IMG/VR virus record: IMGVR_UViG_3300049846_000362
Coordinates: 1-31,079 of that record
Direction: 5' to 3' (one strand)
Source: a virus
Length of the DNA: 31,079 nt
Below, piece by piece: positions 8,337-16,631 of this stretch (positions within the stretch are counted from its first letter, which is position 1; the number at the start of each line of letters is the position of its first letter). The translations under genes were made by a program, and so were the position numbers. Below the pieces are notes generated by a model, which ran no database searches, was not told the origin of the DNA, and saw only the letters and a program-made list of their open reading frames with translations.

Positions 8337-10160
8337 CTAGAAGCCCCAGTTCGAGGCCCGGCCCTGACCGCCGTCGCTGAGTTGGCTCTTCTGGGTGGCG
8401 GGCTTGGTGTTCCGCTCAAGTTCCGTCTTGGCCGCACGCGCCTCACGCAGCATCGAGGCGAGGCGCGTTTCGGCAGCGACGAGGCGGCGCTGCCGCTCGT
8501 TGATGACCGTAGCGAGCATCTGGTTCGGGAACGAACTCGGACCCATTGCGCTGTCCGGCAGCGCCCAGCTCTGGTCGGTCATGTCGCGGCTGATCGCGTT
8601 GAAGAACTCGCGCTCCGACTGGACGAACTCGTCGCGGAAGCGCTCGATCCGCAGCGCCCGCTCGACCGGGTTCTGGATTTTTTCGAGAGCGGCGATGGAG
8701 GTGCCGACTTCGGAGTAGCGCTTCTCGGTGTCGCGCTGCGCGGCACGCAGGTAGTCTTCGCGACGCTGCGGTTGGCGCGCACCAAGCGTTTGCTCCATCA
8801 TTTGCTGGCGCTGAGCGTTGGACTGGACCGCGCCGGGGAACGCGCCGGAGAGACGCTGCGCCACCTGCGTGGCGGGGGCGTTTGCAAGGTTCGGATCGCT
8901 CGCGACGAACTCGACCATTTCCGGCAGGCGTGCGGGGTCGATGTAGAAGCCACCCATGACGAGCGCTTGGATGGCGTTCTGCGCGTTGGGCGGCACGCCC
9001 TTGGCCGACTTGAGGTAGGACTCAATCTGGCTGACGTTCTGCTCGCGTTCCTTGGCAAGAAGCTGCGGGACTTGGCTGCGCAGTTCGCTGGCCTTGCCCT
9101 CTGCGGTGGCCGCGACGCGGGTGCGGGCGTTCTCGAACGCACCGTCGATGGCCAGCTTGCGCTGGCCGGGGGTGAGTTCGTTGCCGAAGATGGTGTCGAC
9201 GTGCTGCGCAATGAGGTCGCGCGCCTTTTCCGGGTTTGCAGACTTGAGGGCGTAACCAATCGCGGGGTCGCTCTGGACCTTGGTGAAGAGGGCGTCGCGC
9301 TGGCCAAGGCGATACTTGCTCAGTTCCATGCCGTCGCTGGCGGCCTTCTGCTCAAGCTGCTTCTTGGTCTGTGCCCAGACCGCCTTCACGAGATTGCCGC
9401 GCTCGGTCGGGTCCATGCCGGGAGCGAGCTTCTCGGCAACGTCGGCCACGTCCTCGAAGGTCGGAGCGGCGATGCCAAGGTTCTGCACGCCAGACACGAC
9501 GGTCTGGAACGTCCGCTGGTAGCGGGTGGCGGCAGCCTCGCCGTAGGCCGTCTCGATCATGGACTTAAAGCGATCTGCATACGGCGTCCCGGCCAGCGTC
9601 TTGGGCAGGAGATCGCCAAGCTCTTCCTTCTTGCCAACGAGCGGCACGCGCTGGAGGGCGGTCTGAAGGCTGGCGTCGAACTCGTTGCGGTCGGCGTCGT
9701 CGAGGAGCTGCGGGATGTTGAGCGACATCAGGCTGCCGCGCGTCTGTTCGATCTCGACGGGATCGGAGAGGCCCATCAGCTTGATGGCGTTATTCACGAT
9801 CTCGTTGGGATCGCGGATGCCATTGCGGCGCGCTTCGAGGATGAGTTGGCGGCGAGCGTTCTCGTTATCGAGGCGGCCACGGATCGCGGCGGCTTCGCGT
9901 TGGGCCATGGCGTTGACGCGGGTGCGCTCGCCTTGGCGGCCGAGTTCCTTGAGGATGTCGTCAGTCGGGAGTGCGCCGCGCAGGTAGTTGGAGCCGTCCG
10001 TCATGTTGTCGACGAACATGCGGAAGTCGGCGTAAGACGCCTCGGGGTTCTGGGCCTTGAACTGCGAGAAGGCCTCGGCGATCTTCTGGCGTTCGCCACG
10101 AAGACGCTGGCTCTCCTCGCGGGTGCCCTGAAGGAAGTCTGCGGTGAATGCGCCGAACAT
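8337..10160 (-). CDS. Internal virion protein, helical (607 aa)
   Basis: 607 aa, begins MFGAFTADFLQGTREESQRL. It is almost entirely helical and charged, with no membrane segment, enzyme motif or obvious internal repeat. The final stretch is polar and ends GRASNWGF. It starts 3 nt after the 633-aa gene and ends 3 nt before the hydrolase gene, so it is probably translated with them. Position and make-up suggest a second or third ejection/core protein, comparable in role to T7 gp15; that is inferred from gene order, not from a recognised family. The ATG at 10160 has a weak GGTGG upstream. Confidence 0.7.
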   Translation of the reverse strand: MFGAFTADFLQGTREESQRLRGERQKIAEAFSQFKAQNPEASYADFRMFVDNMTDGSNYLRGALPTDDILKELGRQGERTRVNAMAQREAAAIRGRLDNENARRQLILEARRNGIRDPNEIVNNAIKLMGLSDPVEIEQTRGSLMSLNIPQLLDDADRNEFDASLQTALQRVPLVGKKEELGDLLPKTLAGTPYADRFKSMIETAYGEAAATRYQRTFQTVVSGVQNLGIAAPTFEDVADVAEKLAPGMDPTERGNLVKAVWAQTKKQLEQKAASDGMELSKYRLGQRDALFTKVQSDPAIGYALKSANPEKARDLIAQHVDTIFGNELTPGQRKLAIDGAFENARTRVAATAEGKASELRSQVPQLLAKEREQNVSQIESYLKSAKGVPPNAQNAIQALVMGGFYIDPARLPEMVEFVASDPNLANAPATQVAQRLSGAFPGAVQSNAQRQQMMEQTLGARQPQRREDYLRAAQRDTEKRYSEVGTSIAALEKIQNPVERALRIERFRDEFVQSEREFFNAISRDMTDQSWALPDSAMGPSSFPNQMLATVINERQRRLVAAETRLASMLREARAAKTELERNTKPATQKSQLSDGGQGRASNWGF

Positions 10161-10163
10161 CTG

Positions 10164-12065
10164 TTACCACCCATAGTCTGCGAGGCTGCCGCCACCGTTG
10201 GGCAGCGGGTTGTAAGGCGGAGTGAAGCCACCACGCATGCCGCCAAGGACATCGCTGATGCTCGGCATACGGCTGCCGCCGCTGCCGCCGAACAGGCTGC
10301 CAAGCTCCTTGAAGGCGTTGGTGAAGCCCGCGCCAGCACCGATGGCGGCGAGGCGCGCGGCTTCGTTTGATGCGTTCTCGCGGGCCTGACGGCCACCAAG
10401 GATTTTCTCCATGCCGCCCATCGCGCCGGAGAAGAAGCCCGAAGCGGTCGAGAGGTCGGGAAGCTGCCAGTTGGTGCGGGCGTCGAAGCCGTAGGCGGAC
10501 GGGCCAATGCCTGACTGGAACTGGTAGGCGTCGGTCATGCCGTTGCCGAGGTTCTCGGTCAGGCCGTTGTAGGCCGCCGAGCCGATCTCCATGGGCGAGC
10601 GATAGTCATTGCTCGACGAGAAGCGGCGATCCATGACGGTCGAGCCGACGTTGAGCGGGCTGTTGTAGGAACCGGCCGAGCCGACCTGCATGTTGTAGTT
10701 GGCGCTGCCGACGTCGAGCGGGCCACGGTAGTCGTTGGCCGACTGGATCGAGCGGTCATAGACGGCGCTGCCGACGTCGCTGAAGGAGGGGCCACCCATG
10801 GCCGAGCGCACTTCAGGCGAGCGCATGAGCATCTCGATGGGCGTGCCGTAGGCGGCAGAGACGTCGCGCAAGACGGCTTCGCGGCGCAGGTTCTCCATGT
10901 CCTCGGAGAGCTTGAGGTTGTCGTTGACACCGGCCACGTAGCGGATCGCTTCGGAGCGCGCGGACTCGCGCGCCTTGGCCATCTCGGTGGCGAGGCGGGC
11001 GGTGATGTCGGAGCGAGAGGCGGTCGCCTTGGTCGAGGCGTCCATGCCCGAGCGGATCAGGCCAGCCTCGTTTACGGAGGCGACCCGGTCGGCCATGCGG
11101 TTGATGTCGTCCACGGCGACTTGTTCGCGGCGCGAGGACTCAGCGGCGATCTCGTCTTCGCCAAGGTAGTTGCGGCCCGTGCGCTCGCCCATGCGGTTGA
11201 GGGCTTCGCTTGTGGCATCGCTGAACCGGCCAATGGCGGAGTCGATCTGGTTGCGGCGCTCGACGTCGAACATGCGCTCGGCCATCGCCTGCGCGCGCAT
11301 GTTGCGATACTCGCTCTCTTGGAAGTTGCGCTCGGACCGGCGCTGGTCGGCGGCGCGTTCAAAGTTGGAGGCGTCGCGCTCGCTCTCGGTGCGGGCGGTG
11401 CGGCGGGCGTCTTCGAGGTAGCCAAGGGCCTGAGCGCGCTCGCTCGAGGCGACGCGCTGGCCACGCTGGAGCTGGCCAATGTCGAAGTCGCGCTCACGCT
11501 GGGCCACGTCGCGGTTGTAGTTGAGGTAGGAGAGGCCCTGATCGCGCTCGGTTTCGAGGCGTGAGATGTCGGCTTGGAACCACTCGATCTGCTGGGCGCG
11601 CTCTTGGCGGGCGACCTCTTGGGCGCGGCGCAGTTCGGCGATGGCCTGCTGGCGCTCGCTGGTGGTGATGCGCGCGTTGTTCTGGAGGGCCGCAAGACGG
11701 CGCTCGTATTCAGTCTGCTCGGAATAGTCGAGGTCTTGAATACGCTGGAGCTGCGCGATGCGCTCGACCATCGCCTGCTGCCGGTCGCTGTCGACAAGAC
11801 GGCGACCGTAGTCGCGCTGGTCGAGGCCGAGCATGGCGTTCTGGAGGTTCTGGTCTTGGGCGTAACGGAGGAGGTCGCCCTCACGACGGATAAGATCAGA
11901 GCCGATGCCGGTCTGGGCACGGATCAGTTCCATCATGTCGCGCTCGGTTTCCCGGCGCTGGGCGGAGTCATACATCGCCGCCTCGGCCTGAGCCTTGGCA
12001 GCGCCCATGCCGAAGATGCCCCCGAGGACACTGCCTGCTGCGCCAAGAGCTGCGGAAAAGGCCAT
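10164..12065 (-). CDS. Internal virion protein with 18- and 21-residue repeats (633 aa)
   Basis: 633 aa. The N-terminus is hydrophobic and Gly-rich (FSAALGAAGSVLGGIFGMGA, 3-22), a pattern common in ejected virion proteins that cross membranes. Residues about 101-280 form a long Arg/Glu/Gln-rich helix built on an 18-residue period marked by 'ER' pairs. Residues 430-492 hold three 21-residue repeats of the type xVGSxxY/M...DYRxPL, with a fourth partial copy. The C-terminus is Gly-rich and ends GGGSLADYGW. No enzyme motif is seen. It fits an internal core or DNA-ejection channel protein by position and composition. AAGGAG precedes the ATG at 12065; the gap to the upstream gene is 10 nt. Confidence 0.75.
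   Translation of the reverse strand: MAFSAALGAAGSVLGGIFGMGAAKAQAEAAMYDSAQRRETERDMMELIRAQTGIGSDLIRREGDLLRYAQDQNLQNAMLGLDQRDYGRRLVDSDRQQAMVERIAQLQRIQDLDYSEQTEYERRLAALQNNARITTSERQQAIAELRRAQEVARQERAQQIEWFQADISRLETERDQGLSYLNYNRDVAQRERDFDIGQLQRGQRVASSERAQALGYLEDARRTARTESERDASNFERAADQRRSERNFQESEYRNMRAQAMAERMFDVERRNQIDSAIGRFSDATSEALNRMGERTGRNYLGEDEIAAESSRREQVAVDDINRMADRVASVNEAGLIRSGMDASTKATASRSDITARLATEMAKARESARSEAIRYVAGVNDNLKLSEDMENLRREAVLRDVSAAYGTPIEMLMRSPEVRSAMGGPSFSDVGSAVYDRSIQSANDYRGPLDVGSANYNMQVGSAGSYNSPLNVGSTVMDRRFSSSNDYRSPMEIGSAAYNGLTENLGNGMTDAYQFQSGIGPSAYGFDARTNWQLPDLSTASGFFSGAMGGMEKILGGRQARENASNEAARLAAIGAGAGFTNAFKELGSLFGGSGGSRMPSISDVLGGMRGGFTPPYNPLPNGGGSLADYGW
10566..10778 (-). repeat. 21-residue (63-nt) tandem repeats, three and a part
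   Basis: Units begin at residues 430, 451, 472 and 493 of the 633-aa protein. Shared residues are [DN]VGS at the start, Tyr or Met-Asp near position 7, and [DS]Y[RN]xP[LM] at the end. The fourth copy (EIGSAAYN) loses the pattern after its first half. Confidence 0.85.
11226..11765 (-). repeat. 18-residue (54-nt) helical repeat, about ten units
   Basis: 'ER' pairs fall at residues 101, 121, 137, 155, 173, 191, 209, 229, 245 and 263. Five (137 to 209) are exactly 18 apart, and the others stay in the same phase within two residues. Example units: SERQQAIAELRRAQEVAR, RERDFDIGQLQRGQRVAS, SERAQALGYLEDARRTAR. Eighteen residues equal five turns of a straight alpha helix. Confidence 0.85.
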
Positions 12066-12075
12066 GCGCTACTCC

Positions 12076-14598
12076 TTACAGGCCGATGCTGCGCGAGAAG
12101 GCCGACGTCGGGTTGGAGCGCATCATGCGGACCAAGTCCTCGTAGTCGGTGTTGCTCACGGGCTGCATGCGAAGGTTCTGGAAGAACCGCTCGATGTTGT
12201 TGCGGGCGATCTGCTCTTGGCCAGCACGGATGTCGGCCTGTTCGACCTTGGCGCGGTTGGTCGCGTCGGTGGTCAGGCGGTTGCCTTCGGTGCCAAGACG
12301 GGAGCGGATGCTGGTGATTTCGTCTTCGGCCTGACCTGCGCGATACTTGTTCACTTCGGCTTCGAGGGCAGCGAGCTGTTCGCGGGTGAGCGCCAGCTCG
12401 CCATCGTTGAAGAAGGAGCGGTCACGGTTCTGGCTCAGGAGGTCACGCGCTTGCGTCTCAAGCGCGGTGCGCTTGCTGGCAAGCTCAGTCGCACGCTGGT
12501 CAGCGAGGCCAAGGGCGTCGGCGAAGGAGCGGCGGACGTCGGCCACGTCGTTGCCTTGGAAGTAGGCGAGGTCGTTGAGGGCAGCTTCGGCGGCCCGGCG
12601 CTGGCCATTGATGGCGTTCTCGTCCCAGAGTTCGGCGGCACCAATGGCGCTGCTGATGCTGCCAGCCTTCGCGCCAATCTCGCCAAGACGCTGGCTGCGC
12701 TGCTGGCGCAGGGCATTGAGCCGTTCTTCGGCGGCGGTCAGGTCAGCCAGTGCGCCAGAGAAGTCGGCGGTCAGGGCCGAGGAGAAGCCCGACGCGCTGG
12801 AGCGGGCACGCTGGATGTCGGCGGACAGGGCGTTGAGGTTGCCGTCATTATAGAAGTCGGAGAGCGTGGCCGAGCGCAGGATGTCGGCGGCGCGGTCGCG
12901 CGCCGTCTGGGTGGCGGTGCGCACGCGCTGCTCTTCAGTGCTGCGCTGGTTGAAGAGGTCGGCGATAGAGCGGTCGATCTCGCCGAAGCTGTCAGTGAGG
13001 TCGGTCGGATCGAAGGTGAGTTCGGTGTTGAAGCGGCTGCCCTCGCGTTCAAGCGCCGAGAGTTCGGCGTCGAGCGCCTTGAGCTGGTTGAGGTCAGCGA
13101 TGTTCACGCTGCCGGTGCGCTGACGCAGGTCAGCAAGACGGGCCGCGAGGCTGTCACGGAACTGGGCGATGCGCTGTTCTTCAGCGGCGCGGGCGGCCCG
13201 GCGCTCATTGATCGTGTTGCCCACGACGTCGAGCGGATTGAGTTCTTGGCTGAAGTCGAAGCCAAGGGCCGACGAGAAGCGCGAGGCTTCGTCGCGAAGC
13301 TGCTGGGCTTGGCGGGTCAGCGCGTCGAAGGCGCGCGGATCAGCAATCCCAAGCTGCATGGCTTGGGCTTCAAGCGCATTGGCGCGCTGGAGCAGCGAGT
13401 TCTCGAAGTTCGCGATGCGCTGCTCTTCGGCCGTGCGCTGGCCATAGAGCTTGTCGATCTGCGAGTTGACCTCGTTGTAGGCGTCCAGTTCGTCCGTGAA
13501 GTCGACCGAGACGTCGCTGTTGTAGCGCCGGATGTTGCGGGCAGCGTCGTCGATCTGCTGGTCGTAGGCCTTGATCTGGTCGATGTTGCCAATGTTGAGG
13601 CCGGACAGCGAGTTACGGACGGTGTCGAAGAGACCCATCTGCTGCTGCTCGAAGGCGCGGTTGCGGCCGACCTCGGCATCGCGACGCTGGCGCAGGCCGG
13701 TGAGGCCCGAGACGATGTCGTTGTAGTCCTGCTCGGACGAGGTCTGGCCGAAGTAGTCGCCAAACTCGTTGCGCAGGAGCGAGGTGAAACCGCGCCGCTG
13801 GTTCTCGATGCGGTTCAGTTCGGCTTCGATGCCATTGATGGCGTTCGGATCGCCGATGCCGATGTTGGCAAGACGGGCTTCGAGGTCGCCAAGGTTGCCG
13901 CGATAGCCCGTCTGGAACTGGGCAATGCGGTCGAGTTCGGCCTGACGCTGCTGGCGCAGGGAGGCAAGGCCCGAAAGGGCGGTGTCTACCTGCGAGAGGT
14001 AGCCACGCGCGCCGTTGAGATCGGGGTTGATGAGGTTCGGGATGTTCAAGCTGACCGTCTGACCCGCATAAGGCGTGGTCACGACCGACTGGAAGTTCGG
14101 CGCGGTCAGGTTGAAGCCGGTCAGGCCGTTGAAGGTGAACGTCTCGGGCTGCGGGTTGAGGCTCGGCGTGCCGAGGTTGCCGAAGCTGAAGTCGGAGCCA
14201 GTGTTGAGGTTGACGCCTTCCCACCACGCCTGACCCTTGCCAGCACCCGAGGGGACGTCACCAAGGTTGGTGCCCGTCTGGGTTTGGGTCTGGGTCTGGG
14301 TCGGCGCGGTGCCCGTGAAGTTGAAGGTCCACGGGTTCGCGGCTTCCTTCTTGAGATTGCCCCAAAAGTTGTAGGCCTCGTCGATCTTGTCCTTGTCGGC
14401 GATGGTCAGGTTGCCGAACTTCGACATGCCTTCGCTAACCTTCGAGCCATAGTTGGCGAGGTTCGTGTTGAAGGCGGTCGCAGCCGCGTTGTATTTGGCC
14501 GCCTGCGCATCATACTGACCCTGCTGCGACTGCTGGAACGCAGCCTTCTGGGCCGAGTAGTCGGGCGGGGGCGGTGGCGGTTCGGGGCTTCCGCACAT
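12076..14598 (-). CDS. Internal virion protein with ~80-residue repeats (840 aa)
   Basis: 840 aa. The N-terminus is MCGSPEPPPPPPDYSAQK, followed by a QT repeat (TQTQTQTQT near 100-108) and a Phe/Asn-rich region to about 190. Residues about 215-785 consist of roughly seven diverged repeats of 80-88 residues. Units carry a '(E)EQRI--F' type helix, an I-x-D/N turn, a helix, and a short segment such as FSSALGFDFSQEL. The protein is long, helical and Gln/Arg-rich, with no enzyme motif. By position (after nozzle and fibre, before other internal proteins and the hydrolase) it is probably an ejected or internal core protein. AAGG precedes the ATG at 14598. The gene begins 1 nt after the acetyltransferase stop. 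Confidence 0.75.
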   Translation of the reverse strand: MCGSPEPPPPPPDYSAQKAAFQQSQQGQYDAQAAKYNAAATAFNTNLANYGSKVSEGMSKFGNLTIADKDKIDEAYNFWGNLKKEAANPWTFNFTGTAPTQTQTQTQTGTNLGDVPSGAGKGQAWWEGVNLNTGSDFSFGNLGTPSLNPQPETFTFNGLTGFNLTAPNFQSVVTTPYAGQTVSLNIPNLINPDLNGARGYLSQVDTALSGLASLRQQRQAELDRIAQFQTGYRGNLGDLEARLANIGIGDPNAINGIEAELNRIENQRRGFTSLLRNEFGDYFGQTSSEQDYNDIVSGLTGLRQRRDAEVGRNRAFEQQQMGLFDTVRNSLSGLNIGNIDQIKAYDQQIDDAARNIRRYNSDVSVDFTDELDAYNEVNSQIDKLYGQRTAEEQRIANFENSLLQRANALEAQAMQLGIADPRAFDALTRQAQQLRDEASRFSSALGFDFSQELNPLDVVGNTINERRAARAAEEQRIAQFRDSLAARLADLRQRTGSVNIADLNQLKALDAELSALEREGSRFNTELTFDPTDLTDSFGEIDRSIADLFNQRSTEEQRVRTATQTARDRAADILRSATLSDFYNDGNLNALSADIQRARSSASGFSSALTADFSGALADLTAAEERLNALRQQRSQRLGEIGAKAGSISSAIGAAELWDENAINGQRRAAEAALNDLAYFQGNDVADVRRSFADALGLADQRATELASKRTALETQARDLLSQNRDRSFFNDGELALTREQLAALEAEVNKYRAGQAEDEITSIRSRLGTEGNRLTTDATNRAKVEQADIRAGQEQIARNNIERFFQNLRMQPVSNTDYEDLVRMMRSNPTSAFSRSIGL
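12244..13956 (-). repeat. About seven ~80-88-residue protein repeats
   Basis: Unit starts fall near residues 215, 303, 386, 469, 551, 631 and 709. Shared marks are RQQRQAELDRIAQF, RTAEEQRIANF, RAAEEQRIAQF and RSTEEQRV at the start of units, GIGDPNAI, NIGNIDQI, GIADPRAF and NIADLNQL in the middle, and ALGFDFSQEL, ALTADFSGAL and ELTFDPTDL near the end. Copies are diverged at DNA level. Confidence 0.8.
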
Positions 14599-14599
14599 C

Positions 14600-15055
14600 T
14601 CAGATGACCTTCTTCAAGATTGGGCCACGGTAGGCGTAGCCAAGACGCTCATAGACGGAGGCCGTCAGGTCGTTGTCGATGTTGGCAGCGACTCCGATCA
14701 CGACTTCCAAGGCTCCAACCTCCTTGGCCCACCGCTCGAACGCCTTGATGAGCGCAGCGCAGGTGAACCCACCACGAAACTCCGGCGCGACATACATGGC
14801 CATCTCGTGAGCGACGCGGGCGGTCGAGAAGTAGAACCGATGCGCGACGCCAAACTTGAAGCCCTTGAGGACGCCGTCCTCGTTTTGAGCCATCAGGACA
14901 ACGCCGTCGTCCGGGTTGTTGATGCAGCCAAGGAGGGTCTGCATCAGCACGTCTTCGTCAAACGGAATGTGGGTGAAAGCGGACTCGGCGTGCATCCGCT
15001 CGGCCAGCTCCCTCACGGCCCATGCGTCCGCGAAGTTGGTGGCTCGGCGGATCAC
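14600..15055 (-). CDS. GNAT-family N-acetyltransferase
   Basis: 151 aa, near normal GNAT length. The family moves an acetyl group from acetyl-CoA to an amine. The acetyl-CoA-binding region is seen at about residues 85-110, with MAMYVAPEFRGGFTCAALIK carrying an R-G-G in place of the usual R-G-x-G loop. VYERLGYAYRG near the C-terminus matches the family's 'Y.k.GF' segment. The start is GTG at 15055, overlapping the fibre stop (GTGA); no good ribosome site is seen, so coupling is likely. The substrate is unknown. Similar genes often lie beside internal virion protein genes in podoviruses, so a virion protein could be the target. Confidence 0.85.
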   Translation of the reverse strand: MIRRATNFADAWAVRELAERMHAESAFTHIPFDEDVLMQTLLGCINNPDDGVVLMAQNEDGVLKGFKFGVAHRFYFSTARVAHEMAMYVAPEFRGGFTCAALIKAFERWAKEVGALEVVIGVAANIDNDLTASVYERLGYAYRGPILKKVI

Positions 15056-16629
15056 GGGGTTACGGACGCTCCGATGGCCATGTCGAGGTCGGTTGCCCCG
15101 GCAACGGCGGTGATGATGAAGCCAAGCGTCTTGGACGCGCCGGTAGCATCGACGTCCTGCGGAGTGTCCGGGTTGCCGCCCTCGCCGAGTTTGATTTCGG
15201 TGGGGGTCGTCGAGACCGAGAAGGTCGAGCCGACGCCAACGCCGTTGATGGCGAGGCGGGCCGAGCAGGTGCCCGACGAAAGGCGCAAGGCAACGGAGTC
15301 GACGTTAACCCGCTGGTTCCACAGGCGCTTGACCGAGTAGGTGGTGTTACTGGCAGCACCCGAGACGACGCGGTCGTAGGTCTGGCGCGAGATCGAGTTG
15401 GGGAGCTGGGCTACGGGGAGCTTGGCGTTGCTGTCGAGGGTGGCCACGCCGTTGGCCGCTCCCTTCTGGGTCAGCGGAACGCGGCTCGAAAGATCGACTT
15501 CGGCAAACTCAAGGGCGGTGCCGGTGCCATTGACGCGCAAGACGAGGAGCGCGTCGCTTGCGCCATAGCTGGGCAGGGCGTCGCTCGGGTTGGTGTTGAG
15601 CCACTGGCTGCCGTCGTAGAACTTGAGGGCGTTGGGCGACGAGGAGGTGTCGAGCCACAGGTCGCCCGAGGCAGGCGAGACGGGGGTCGAAGCCGAGACG
15701 GTGAGCTTGGCCGCTTCGTTGAAGAAGGTGGTGAGGCCAGCGACCTTGCCCATCGGGATTTGGCCGTCGGCCACGCCGATCTTGGTCCACTTGACGAGGC
15801 CAGTGGTCAGGTCGCAGAACTGCTCTTCGAGCATGAGGCCGGTGACGGCGGTCGTGAGGGCGTTCTCGATAGCCATGATCGAGACGAGGCTGCCCGGCGC
15901 GACCGGAGCCATGAAGGTGACAGTGTCGGTAGCGTCCGACTTGGTGTAGTCGTAGAGGCCACCCTCGCGCTGGAGGATGCCGTTGACGAAGACAAGCAGG
16001 ACGGTGCCTTCTTCGTGGGCGAAGGGGAACACGGTCTGCGGCGCGACAGTCGTGTAGTCGACGCGGTTGTAGCCCGAGACGATTTCGGTGCGGACCTTGA
16101 AGATCGAGACCTTCTCGGTTCCGGCGAAAGGCGAGTTGAAGACGACCGCACTGGTGCCGCCGGTGCCGCCGGTCAGCGAGAGGGTATAGTCCTTCGATGC
16201 GCCTTCGGTAAGGAGCAGGCCGTTCTCGAAGACGATGACGGTGTCGGTGGCGGCGAAGCTGTAGTCGAGGACGGTGGCGGCAGCGGCCGGGCTGTAGTCT
16301 TGGCGGGCATAGAGGATCGGCGCGCCAATCTCGCCGACGACGGTGCCGGGTTCGCCGCGCAGTTCGTCGAGGCTGACAAGAAGCTGCCAGCCGTCTTCAG
16401 GGTCGGTGTATTCGCCGATGCGGACTTCGATGCCGGTGTCCGGGTCTTTGCGGAACTCGATGGGGCCATCGAAGTTGCCGTCGTCGTCGAAGATGACGCT
16501 GAGCAGTTCGGCCAGCGTCTTATTGCCCAGCTCAGCCGCGTTCAGGTAGCGGATGAGGGACTCCATCTCCGAGTTGATGTTGCTCGACGAACCGTAGTTC
16601 TGGGGGTGGAGCTGGCGAAGACGAGCCAT
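15052..16629 (-). CDS. Second tail fibre / appendage protein
   Basis: 525 aa. Residues 21-84 match the N-terminal module of the large fibre (shared pattern YLxAAExGxxTLA ... P-x-T ... R-x-G-x-Y-x-DP-x2-GW), so this is probably a second tail appendage using the same anchor. Two diverged copies of a beta module follow, marked by DTVIVFENGLLLTEGASKDY and VLLVFVNGILQREGGLYDY, as in podoviral fibre necks. Then comes a LWLDTSSSPNALKFYDGSQW segment and a C-terminal beta domain. It could be a short fibre, an adaptor for branching fibres, or a collar spike. The ATG at 16629 has GAGGAAG upstream. Its stop overlaps the acetyltransferase start. Confidence 0.8.
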   Translation of the reverse strand: MARLRQLHPQNYGSSSNINSEMESLIRYLNAAELGNKTLAELLSVIFDDDGNFDGPIEFRKDPDTGIEVRIGEYTDPEDGWQLLVSLDELRGEPGTVVGEIGAPILYARQDYSPAAAATVLDYSFAATDTVIVFENGLLLTEGASKDYTLSLTGGTGGTSAVVFNSPFAGTEKVSIFKVRTEIVSGYNRVDYTTVAPQTVFPFAHEEGTVLLVFVNGILQREGGLYDYTKSDATDTVTFMAPVAPGSLVSIMAIENALTTAVTGLMLEEQFCDLTTGLVKWTKIGVADGQIPMGKVAGLTTFFNEAAKLTVSASTPVSPASGDLWLDTSSSPNALKFYDGSQWLNTNPSDALPSYGASDALLVLRVNGTGTALEFAEVDLSSRVPLTQKGAANGVATLDSNAKLPVAQLPNSISRQTYDRVVSGAASNTTYSVKRLWNQRVNVDSVALRLSSGTCSARLAINGVGVGSTFSVSTTPTEIKLGEGGNPDTPQDVDATGASKTLGFIITAVAGATDLDMAIGASVTP

Positions 16630-16631
16630 TC

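Noticed and set aside
7878-10370. Plus-strand open frame of 830 codons
   Set aside because: It runs antisense across two real minus-strand genes and their junction, with low-complexity composition.
14270-14306. Short tandem DNA repeat (GTCTGG-type units)
   Set aside because: It encodes the TQTQTQT run of the 840-aa protein and is a simple coding microsatellite, not a separate element.
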